Below are positions 1-5,510 of a stretch of 11,299 nucleotides of DNA, piece by piece. The stretch spans positions 1 to 11,299 of the forward strand of contig UQBS01000075.1 of NCBI GenBank assembly GCA_900539345.1. The letters run 5' to 3'. How positions within the stretch are numbered: the first letter of the stretch is position 1; every line of letters starts with the position of its first letter. A model generated the notes under the pieces. It did no database searches. It saw only the letters and a program-made list of their open reading frames with translations, and was not told the DNA's origin. The position numbers and the translations under genes are program-made. The DNA comes from an uncultured Coriobacteriaceae bacterium (lineage in GTDB: Bacteria; Actinomycetota; Coriobacteriia; Coriobacteriales; UMGS124).

Positions 1-165
1 CTAGGTGAATCTACAAACGTCAATAAGACCTGCGGGGGTGCTGCGAGCTAAAGCAAGCAATGCATCCCATGGGCCACAGTGACCTGCGCCTCATTTGCTG
101 CCTTCATTGTGTCGGGAGCCGTATTCCTCGTCCTGCATCTGGTGTAGGAGCTGGAGGGCACTTCT

Positions 166-181
166 GGAAAACGAGTTTTCC
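166..181. repeat. 16-bp perfect palindrome GGAAAAC-GA-GTTTTCC
   Basis: The two 7-base arms are perfectly complementary around a 2-base centre. As RNA it would fold as a 6-bp stem with a 4-base loop, about 77 bases after the PlsY-like stop codon. The stem is AT-rich and no separate T-run follows on the minus strand, so a terminator role is only weakly supported. It could also be a protein-binding site. Confidence 0.4.
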
Positions 182-210
182 GTAGATGAAGGGCGCCTTC
201 TGGTCTGCGA

Positions 211-246
211 GCACCTCGTAAATGGCAGGCACCTCGTGAATGGCAG
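211..246. repeat. Tandem repeat, 2 x 18 bp
   Basis: The unit GCACCTCGTAAATGGCAG (211-228) is followed directly by GCACCTCGTGAATGGCAG (229-246), one base different. On the minus strand the 18-base unit equals six codons and would read PAI(H/Y)EV twice. On the plus strand each unit carries a stop codon followed by ATGGCAGGC. No real gene could be assigned to either reading. Confidence 0.6.
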
Positions 247-257
247 GCGCTTCCAAA

Positions 258-896
258 CTAGTGCGCATCCCCGGGCAGGCGCAAGCGGGAGAAGCGCGTC
301 TGGTCCTCGCAGGCGAGGTCGGGCCAGATTCTCTTGCGAGCAACAAGGGACACCAGCAGCATGCCAGCCGCAACACTGGGCACAAGACGCCCCAGGCAGG
401 TGCCCACGACGCCCAGAATCGGCAACGCCACGAAGGCAAGGATGGACCGCACGCTGTTATCAATGCCCGGAACCAACAGAAGCCCCAGGTAAAGCGCGGC
501 CAGCATGATGAAAGGGCCGTCGCAGGGAAACAGGCCCAACAGCACGCCGAAGCTTGTGGCGATGCACATGCCGCCCTTGAAGCCGAAAAAGCAGGGACGG
601 GCATGACCCAGCACCGGCGCCGCCATGATAAGGGCGAGCATGGGCGACGCCATGCCAAACGCGCGGCAGAAAAGATACACCGGGAGCAGGCCTTTTGCTA
701 TGTCGCACACCACGGAGAGAACGCCGCACCAAAAGCCGCCATAGATGAAGGCATTCGAGGACCCCGGATTGTGGTTCTCGCTGATTTCCATGAGGCTCGT
801 GCCGTGGAAGAAGCGCATGAACAGTTCCGAATACAGCACGCTGCCTGACAGGTAACCCAGCACGACATAGAGAAAAGGCGCGTTAAGCACGTCCAT
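258..896 (-). CDS. PlsY-like acyltransferase (glycerol-3-phosphate acyltransferase family), atypical
   Basis: Predicted 212-residue polytopic membrane protein of the PlsY family, which transfers acyl groups from acyl-phosphate to sn-glycerol 3-phosphate at the membrane. The three family regions are present but altered: the first loop around residues 17-28 (SGSVLYSELFMR), a glycine/asparagine loop at 43-49 (NPGSSNA in place of the usual GSGNxGATN), KG at 68-69, and GH at 97-98 followed by FKGG at 106-109, where the usual FKGGKGxAT reads FKGGMCIAT. The loss of the second lysine and glycine makes the exact substrate uncertain. The ATG at 896 is chosen over the upstream in-frame ATG at 995 because AAGGGGTGG lies about 6 bases before it. 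The gene overlaps the end of the glycosyltransferase gene by 14 bases, implying translational coupling. It may act on a lipid or glycolipid made with that partner rather than as the housekeeping PlsY. Confidence 0.75.
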   Translation of the reverse strand: MDVLNAPFLYVVLGYLSGSVLYSELFMRFFHGTSLMEISENHNPGSSNAFIYGGFWCGVLSVVCDIAKGLLPVYLFCRAFGMASPMLALIMAAPVLGHARPCFFGFKGGMCIATSFGVLLGLFPCDGPFIMLAALYLGLLLVPGIDNSVRSILAFVALPILGVVGTCLGRLVPSVAAGMLLVSLVARKRIWPDLACEDQTRFSRLRLPGDAH

Positions 897-2193
897 TGTC
901 GCCACCCCTTCGATTGCGGCCCAGCTTGTGATGCACGCCACGGGAGATGCGCACGCGAAGCCTGGTGGCAACGGCATGGGGGCCGGTGGACTCAAAGACG
1001 GCAGCCGGGTCTGCGTGCCCCACCCGGCCGCGGGCCACCCGATCGCAGGCCTCCCCCATCATCGCCAAGACCTTCTCGGCGCAGCTGTGCACGCCAAGGC
1101 CCTGCGCATACTCGATATATTGCCCGCTCAAAGCTGCAAGATCGGAGCGATTCTCGTACAACCAGTCGAGTTTGGCAGCAAGGTCGGCGGCATTTGCATG
1201 TGAGAAAATGTTGTGCCTGGTGAGCGCGTAGGCCTTTGTTGAGGAGAGGGAGGCGTCGGAAATGACGGGCACACAGCCGCATGCAAACGCCTCCATGCAC
1301 GACATGCCCTCGACCTCCACGTCGGCGCAATGCACGTAAACGTCGTTTGCGCACATGAGGTCGCGCAGCTCGTCCTGCTCGAAAAAGCCGAAGTCGACGT
1401 CGAGCCCCAGGTCGGCCGCCTTCTTGCGAAGCTCGGCCTCGATGGGGCCCTTGCCGGCAAGCGTCACGTGCATCTGCTTGCCATGCCTGGCTTGGGCAAT
1501 TGCCTCGAGAAGGGTTGCCTGGTTTTTCTCGGGGGCAAAGCGGCCCACGCTCAACACGCGCAGCAAGTTAGAAAGGCCTGCTGCGCCGGCTTGATGGGCA
1601 GGAGAAACCTTGCCTGCCTCCAACCGCTTCTTGCCCGCATCGATGAACGCTTGCGCAATGCCGTTCGAAATCACTTCGAGCTTAGCGGTTGCCCCGACTT
1701 CGACCAGCCTGTCGCGAACCAGGGCGGTAGGGCACTGCACGCATAGGCAGCGGTTGTACACGCCAGAGACAAACGACCGCAAGAAACCCCTGTTCACAAG
1801 GTCGATCTCACCCAGATGCACGGCATACGTCATGTTCTCGGGGTAGAGGTGGAAGGTGCCCGTCACCGGCTTGCCCGCACGCCGCGCCTCCCTGGCGGCC
1901 AGACGGCACACGAGGAAGGGATCCTCGACGTGCACGACATCGGCCCAGGCCACGGCCTTGCGAATGGTGCGCGTGTCGGCGCGGGCGAACGTGAAGCCCT
2001 CTTTCTCGATGATGCCCGAGAACACCGGGATGCGCACGACGCCAAGCGGGTAGTCGAGGGCGCCGTAGCGGTCGTTCGTGGCGATGCGCACCTCGTGGCC
2101 TGCCGTGCGGAACTCCTCGACAAAGCGCTGTGTGGAGATGCACATGCCGTTTGACTTGTTGAGATAGTCGTTAATGACGATGAGGATCTTCAC
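883..2193 (-). CDS. GT4-family glycosyltransferase (GT-B fold)
   Basis: Predicted 436-residue cytoplasmic or membrane-associated retaining glycosyltransferase. The N-terminal Rossmann half opens with KILIVIND (residues 2-9). The donor-binding half shows SVGRFAPEKN (215-224), with the Arg and Lys that typically contact the nucleotide-sugar phosphates, then LAGKGP (245-250) and the EX7E motif E293-E301 in a segment ending EAFACG. Related enzymes add sugars to diacylglycerol or other lipid acceptors; the acceptor here cannot be read. The GTG at 2193 is preferred to the ATG at 2271: it places the Rossmann strand at the N-terminus, and GAAAGG lies about 10 bases upstream, whereas the longer start lacks a Shine-Dalgarno site. 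The C-terminal tail (about 395-436) is basic, low in hydrophobics and overlaps the next start, so it may be non-domain sequence. Likely a two-gene operon with the downstream PlsY-like gene. Confidence 0.85.
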   Translation of the reverse strand: MKILIVINDYLNKSNGMCISTQRFVEEFRTAGHEVRIATNDRYGALDYPLGVVRIPVFSGIIEKEGFTFARADTRTIRKAVAWADVVHVEDPFLVCRLAAREARRAGKPVTGTFHLYPENMTYAVHLGEIDLVNRGFLRSFVSGVYNRCLCVQCPTALVRDRLVEVGATAKLEVISNGIAQAFIDAGKKRLEAGKVSPAHQAGAAGLSNLLRVLSVGRFAPEKNQATLLEAIAQARHGKQMHVTLAGKGPIEAELRKKAADLGLDVDFGFFEQDELRDLMCANDVYVHCADVEVEGMSCMEAFACGCVPVISDASLSSTKAYALTRHNIFSHANAADLAAKLDWLYENRSDLAALSGQYIEYAQGLGVHSCAEKVLAMMGEACDRVARGRVGHADPAAVFESTGPHAVATRLRVRISRGVHHKLGRNRRGGDNGRA

Positions 2194-2451
2194 GCGAGGC
2201 AGGCCTTTCGAGCGGATTCGAGCAGGGGACACAACGTAGAACTGCACAGCATAGGATGATTTGCACCCCATTGGAAGAGCCTGTGCACCTTCGGCGCAGT
2301 TACAGGCAGCACAGCGACAGAGGCGTTACACGAACGCCCGGACCACGGCACTTTCGAAGGTCAGGCCAGAGAGGTGTGCAGGCGAGGCGGCGAGGATTAG
2401 GGACGCCGTTGCGGCACGATGCCTGAAAGCAAATGAGTGCAGGCTGAGGCG
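2194..2451. other. Intergenic region between methyltransferase and glycosyltransferase genes
   Basis: These 258 bases separate two minus-strand genes. They hold the remnant methyltransferase 3' end (2320-2373). A weak promoter guess for the glycosyltransferase is TTCCAA-N17-TATGCT near 2233-2261 on the minus strand, but it matches consensus too poorly to call. No obvious hairpin terminator for the methyltransferase gene was seen. Confidence 0.4.
2320..2373 (-). pseudogene. Remnant copy of the methyltransferase 3' end
   Basis: These 54 bases match 2446-2499, the last 48 bases of the methyltransferase coding region plus 6 bases beyond, at 49 of 54 positions. Read on the minus strand they encode LSGLTFESAVVRAFV and a TAA stop, against ...FESAVVRAFA and TAA in the intact gene. 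Four of the five differences are silent, and the fifth changes only the last residue. This pattern suggests the copy once evolved as coding sequence in a second methyltransferase gene whose remainder was lost. The intervening bases 2374-2445 show no similarity to the rest of the gene by eye. The two copies are offset by exactly 126 bases, a multiple of three. Confidence 0.65.
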
Positions 2452-2499
2452 TTACGCGAACGCCCGAACCACGGCGCTCTCAAAGGTCAGGCCAGAGAG
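2446..2499. repeat. 54-bp direct repeat, intact copy (methyltransferase C-terminus)
   Basis: Partner of the copy at 2320-2373, same orientation. It covers the last 15 codons and stop of the intact methyltransferase plus 6 flanking bases. Confidence 0.7.
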
Positions 2500-3147
2500 C
2501 GACTCGATTGCGTCTTCGCGCTGAGGCTCGAGGGGTTGTTCGTTGAGGAATTCCCAGCTAGAGAAGCCAGTCTCCTGCAAGATGCGCACAAGTTCCTCTT
2601 TTGTGGGCGCCGTCGCAAAGGCATTGGCAACAGGAGCGGCGGGACCCGCTTTGCTGAGAGGCGGCAGGGGCTGGAGAGCCAGCACCGCGTCATGATAGAG
2701 ATAGCCGCCAGGAGCAAGTACGCGGGCAATCTCGCTGAATGCCTTAAGGCGGTCGGACGCAAAATTGAGCACGCTGTTGACCACGACAACGTCGATGGAT
2801 GCGTCTTCGATACCGGCCGCAAGCAGGTCGGTTGGGTTAGCCTGGACGAGACGCATATGCTGCCGCCAGGCATCGCCCGCCCAGTGCTGCTGAGACGCAA
2901 GCTCTTTTGCGACCTCGATTTTCTCCGCCGAAGAGTCAGTCCCAACGACGAATCCGCCCTCGCCCACCCGATCGGCAATCTTGAACGCACCCAGGCCTTT
3001 GCGGCACTCGATGTCGAGCACGCGCTTGCCGGCGAGGTCGTCGGGCAGCACCATGACGCAGCGAGTATGCCGGCGGGCATTGCGACGCCACTTCGCCTCG
3101 GCAGAAGATTCAGCGTCCACGTACGTTGCGTTGTCGGTGGCGTCCAT
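2452..3147 (-). CDS. Class I SAM-dependent methyltransferase, UbiE/ArsM-like
   Basis: Predicted soluble 231-residue methyltransferase with the Methyltransf_11/25 layout: motif I at 43-54 (VLDIECRKGLGA), the acidic residue after strand 2 in GTDSS (69-73), motif IV VVVNSVLNF (121-129), and VLAPGGYLYH (143-152). The end, FESAVVRAF, resembles the TVRAF-type ends of UbiE/ArsM-like enzymes. Motif I is unusual, with Glu-Cys-Arg-Lys where a GxGxG loop is normal. The cysteine set of arsenite methyltransferases is absent (only C30 and C48 present), so arsenic is not supported as the substrate. The ATG at 3147 is chosen because GAAAGGGG sits 5 bases upstream; the in-frame ATG at 3231 would only add residues over the repeat-bearing leader. 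The gene has its own elaborate upstream region, suggesting regulated expression. Substrate unknown. Confidence 0.8.
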   Translation of the reverse strand: MDATDNATYVDAESSAEAKWRRNARRHTRCVMVLPDDLAGKRVLDIECRKGLGAFKIADRVGEGGFVVGTDSSAEKIEVAKELASQQHWAGDAWRQHMRLVQANPTDLLAAGIEDASIDVVVVNSVLNFASDRLKAFSEIARVLAPGGYLYHDAVLALQPLPPLSKAGPAAPVANAFATAPTKEELVRILQETGFSSWEFLNEQPLEPQREDAIESLSGLTFESAVVRAFA

Positions 3148-3187
3148 GCGAGCCCCTTTCACTTGCGCGTCAACCAAGCGGTCATTC

Positions 3188-3277
3188 ATTAACATACATT
3201 TCGCGATTTTCAAAAATGCGTATCCAGGCATTTTGCTGAATTAACATACATTTGAACCAATGAGATGTATGTTAAAT
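3188..3277. promoter_or_regulatory. Three copies of TTAACATACAT upstream of the methyltransferase gene
   Basis: ATTAACATACATTT occurs identically at 3188-3201 and 3240-3253, 52 bases apart, about five helical turns. The reverse complement of the 11-base core lies at 3265-3275. The second and third copies form an inverted repeat with 11-base arms and a 13-base spacer. All lie 40-130 bases upstream of the methyltransferase start, as expected for regulator binding sites. The cognate regulator is not identifiable. The elements differ from the MarR-gene inverted repeats at 5276-5368. Confidence 0.55.
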
Positions 3278-3286
3278 CTCAGCCAG

Positions 3287-3306
3287 TATACCCCTCCCCG
3301 GGTATA
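3287..3306. promoter_or_regulatory. Inverted repeat TATACCC-N6-GGGTATA, CsoR/CstR-like
   Basis: Perfect 7-base arms, A/T outside and C/G inside, flank a 6-base spacer. This layout resembles operators described for CsoR/CstR-type copper or persulfide sensors. No such regulator is encoded here and the resemblance is from memory. On the minus strand a TATACT hexamer overlaps the repeat, with TTGTCC 19 bases upstream, so it may sit in a promoter for the methyltransferase gene. Confidence 0.4.
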
Positions 3307-3311
3307 TGGGG

Positions 3312-3357
3312 ACAAGAAAAGGCCGGCGGGAATACCTGTGAGCATGTCCCACCGGCC
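3312..3357 (-). terminator. Rho-independent terminator of the marR-MATE operon
   Basis: On the minus strand GGCCGGTGGG (3357-3348) pairs with CCCGCCGGCC (3330-3321) with one mismatch, giving a 10-bp GC-rich stem with a 17-base loop, followed at once by TTTTCTTGT. It lies about 45 bases after the MATE stop codon. Confidence 0.8.
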
Positions 3358-3400
3358 TCACATTCAGCCAAACACTATCCGCCGAAGCAATCGCTCGGCA

Positions 3401-4735
3401 TTACTGCAGGTAACCGTAGTTCTTGCGCAGACCGGCGAGGAAGCCGCAGGTCAGAAGGACCGACATGGCCTCGGCCACCAGAATGGCGTACCAGATGCCC
3501 ATCTCGCCCACGATCATGGGCAGCACGATGACGGCGCCGCACTCGAAGACCAAGGTGCGCACGAAAGAGATGACCGCCGACACCAGGCCGTTGTTGAGTG
3601 CCGTGAAGAACGCCGAGCCGTAGATGGAAAAACCGGCCAGCAACAGCATGAACGAGTAGATGGAGAGCGCTTGGACGGTGAGCTCGAGTACCCCGGCGTC
3701 GTACCCCACAAAGAGCATCGCGATGGGACGTGCCAGCGACACGGCGAGCACCGCGAGAATCACGTTGAGGGCGGCGACCACGCTCACGCTCTTCTTGAAC
3801 AGGTTCGTCAGCTCTGCCTTGTTTTGCGCGCCGTACTGGTAGCTCACAAGCGGCGCCGAGCCCATCGAAAAGCCCTGCACGAACGACACAAAGACCCAGA
3901 TGACGTACTGAATGACACCGTATGCGGCCACACCATCGGCACCAATAAAGGTCATGAGCTGATAGTTGTACAGCATCGAGACGAGCGACATGGACAGGTT
4001 GGACACGAGCTCGGAGGCGCCGTTCACGCATGCCTTGCCCAAGGCGCGCGGGTCGACGATGGGCTTGCCCAGACGTAGGGCGCTGGGGTTCTTGCGTGCG
4101 AAGTAAAGGAAGGGCAGGCCGCCGCCGATGACCTGGCTGATCGCCGTGGCGATAGCCGCGCCGGCGAGGCCCCAGCCGAACACGATGATGAACAGGGCGT
4201 CGAGCGCGATGTTCGTCACGCCCGCGCCGACGATGACGGCAAGGCCGACCTTGGGCTTGCCGGCAGCAGGCAAGAAGCTCTGGAACGCCTGCTGCAACAT
4301 GAACGCAGGCAGGGCGATCGCGCAGATGGTTCCGTAGACAACGGCCAGGTCGAGCAGCGACCCCGTCGCCTTGAACAGCTGGCCCACCGGGCGCATGAAG
4401 ACGACGCCGAGCACCGCGCACACCATGCCCACGACAAGGACGGCGTAGACGATGAGCGAGAACAGGCCGTTTGCGCGCTCCTTCTTGCCCTCGCCCAGCG
4501 TCTTGGCCACAAGCGCCGTGCCACCGGTGCCGAACATCATGCCCAGCGCGCCGATCATCATGATGAACGGGTAGATGAGGTTGAGGGCCGAGAACGCTTC
4601 CTTGCTTACAAAGTTAGAGACGAACAGGCCGTCGATGACACCGTAGATGCTGGTAAACACCATCATGACAGCCGTGGGGGCGGTAAAGCGCAAGAGCTTT
4701 CCCAGCGTGAAATGCTCTGAAATCTCGATTGGCAT
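3401..4735 (-). CDS. MATE family efflux transporter
   Basis: Predicted 445-residue inner-membrane protein with about twelve hydrophobic segments, typical length for MATE antiporters that expel cationic drugs or metabolites using a sodium or proton gradient. Family signatures include LGKLLRFTAPTAVMMVF near the start, the loop GTGGTALVAKTLGEGKKERA (about 69-88), PAAGKPKVG in the middle loop, and the second-half segment ending GSAPLVSYQYGAQNK, which repeats the pattern of the first half. The ATG at 4735 is chosen over the in-frame ATG at 4825 because AAGGAG lies 10 bases upstream, inside the last codons of the MarR gene. The genes are 7 bases apart, so translation is probably coupled. The arrangement matches MarR-controlled MATE operons such as mepR-mepA of Staphylococcus aureus. 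Substrate cannot be inferred. Confidence 0.92.
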   Translation of the reverse strand: MPIEISEHFTLGKLLRFTAPTAVMMVFTSIYGVIDGLFVSNFVSKEAFSALNLIYPFIMMIGALGMMFGTGGTALVAKTLGEGKKERANGLFSLIVYAVLVVGMVCAVLGVVFMRPVGQLFKATGSLLDLAVVYGTICAIALPAFMLQQAFQSFLPAAGKPKVGLAVIVGAGVTNIALDALFIIVFGWGLAGAAIATAISQVIGGGLPFLYFARKNPSALRLGKPIVDPRALGKACVNGASELVSNLSMSLVSMLYNYQLMTFIGADGVAAYGVIQYVIWVFVSFVQGFSMGSAPLVSYQYGAQNKAELTNLFKKSVSVVAALNVILAVLAVSLARPIAMLFVGYDAGVLELTVQALSIYSFMLLLAGFSIYGSAFFTALNNGLVSAVISFVRTLVFECGAVIVLPMIVGEMGIWYAILVAEAMSVLLTCGFLAGLRKNYGYLQ

Positions 4736-4742
4736 TTTTGAA

Positions 4743-5258
4743 CTACTCCTTGTTGCCTGAATCCTTGGTGCGGGGGTGCGCCTTGACGGGCGCGGGATAC
4801 CGCATCGTCGGCTCGAACGCGTCAAAGCGGCCCCTGAGCCCGCGCAGATAGTGCTGAGCCGCGCCGACCAACACCTCGCGTTCGTCTGGGGGGATGTCGA
4901 TAAACGCCTCGGCGTCAGCCTGCAGCAGCGGCATCATGTTCTCTTCGACGAACTTTTTGCCCTGCGGCGTGAAGAACACGCGCATGCCCCTGCCGGTCTC
5001 AGCCGGTTCGAGATGAAGCATGCCGTCGGCCACAAGCTTGTGCACTGATGAACCGACCGTCTGTTTGCCCAGGTAGGCATAGGCACAGATGTCGCGCTGC
5101 AGACAACCTTCCCCGCACTCGCACAACGCCCACAGCACGTCGAAGGCGCTTTGGGATATGCCGAGCTTGAGCGCAGCGGCGTCGTAGACGTCTTGGAACT
5201 CCCTGAGGAACTGGTTGAATTCCTCGTAGGAACGCTTCTCTCCCTCTGTCAGCTCCAT
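4743..5258 (-). CDS. MarR family transcriptional regulator
   Basis: Predicted 171-residue dimeric winged-helix repressor. The N-terminal dimerisation helix is about 1-30; the DNA-binding core follows with AFDVLWALCECG (38-49), the recognition helix around 65-78 (GKQTVGSSVHKLVAD, starting at G64), and the wing around 83-96 (LEPAETGRGMRVFF). Four cysteines (C46, C48, C52, C58) cluster beside the recognition helix, which is unusual and might allow redox or metal sensing. The ATG at 5258 is chosen because GAGGGGG lies 4 bases before it; an in-frame extension to 5492 would run through the operator repeats. The gene is first in an operon with the MATE transporter and probably represses it and itself through three inverted repeats at 5276-5368. 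It is divergent from the C39-like gene and could affect that too. Confidence 0.9.
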   Translation of the reverse strand: MELTEGEKRSYEEFNQFLREFQDVYDAAALKLGISQSAFDVLWALCECGEGCLQRDICAYAYLGKQTVGSSVHKLVADGMLHLEPAETGRGMRVFFTPQGKKFVEENMMPLLQADAEAFIDIPPDEREVLVGAAQHYLRGLRGRFDAFEPTMRYPAPVKAHPRTKDSGNKE

Positions 5259-5275
5259 GGTCCCCCTCGCTGTAT

Positions 5276-5368
5276 GTCTGATTTCGTACTCATGGTAGTC
5301 CACTTTCGGACTCGCGGCGCATGCGTGCGTCAGTCGTGCACGAGGACTCCATATGTCCGATTTCGGAC
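5276..5368. promoter_or_regulatory. Three operator-like inverted repeats, consensus GTCCGA-TT-TCGGAC
   Basis: Three 14-base sites lie upstream of the MarR gene: GTCTGATTTCGTAC (5276-5289), GTCCACTTTCGGAC (5298-5311) and GTCCGATTTCGGAC (5355-5368, a perfect palindrome). The first two centres are 22 bases apart, about two helical turns, and the third is 57 bases further. Placement just before the MarR Shine-Dalgarno fits autoregulation. The third site, at 143 bases from the divergent gene's start, could also influence that promoter. Confidence 0.7.
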
Positions 5369-5510
5369 TTATCAGGCCCAACGCGGGGCAAAAAATGTCT
5401 GTGGCGTGTAAAGTACGAGGTACTTGGCACTCCGCTGACACGCGGTCAACGTATCGATGCAGCCTACCATGGTAGACTTGGGCCGTTGACACCTACGACG
5501 GGGGACGCTT
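5369..5510. other. Divergent intergenic segment with short palindromes
   Basis: This segment before the C39-like gene contains AAGTAC-GAG-GTACTT (5411-5425), TGAC-ACGCG-GTCA (5436-5448) and CTACCATGGTAG (5464-5475). TAGACT at 5473-5478 could be a -10 element for the plus-strand gene, but no good -35 precedes it. No fluoride riboswitch (crcB motif) was recognised. Confidence 0.4.

Larger units (their letters stand above)
1..257. other. Non-coding flank downstream of the PlsY-like gene
   Basis: No convincing gene was found in this 257-base stretch. Open frames crossing it are shadows of the acyltransferase gene or are short and lack a ribosome binding site. It holds a 16-base palindrome at 166-181 and an 18-base tandem repeat at 211-246, listed separately. 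No GC-rich hairpin with a T-run that would clearly end the minus-strand operon is visible. Confidence 0.6.

Noticed and set aside
240..848. Plus-strand open frame of 202 codons
   Set aside because: Antisense to the PlsY-like gene; no domain or good ribosome binding site.
3260..4078. Plus-strand open frame of 272 codons
   Set aside because: Antisense to the MATE gene and to its terminator; His/Asp/Arg-rich translation typical of a shadow frame.
5486..5491. TTGACA as the -35 of the C39-like gene
   Set aside because: It lies only 20 bases before the TTG start, so a matching -10 would fall on the start codon.
5369..5510. Fluoride riboswitch upstream of the C39-crcB unit
   Set aside because: The conserved crcB-motif sequences and pseudoknot layout were not recognisable in the leader.
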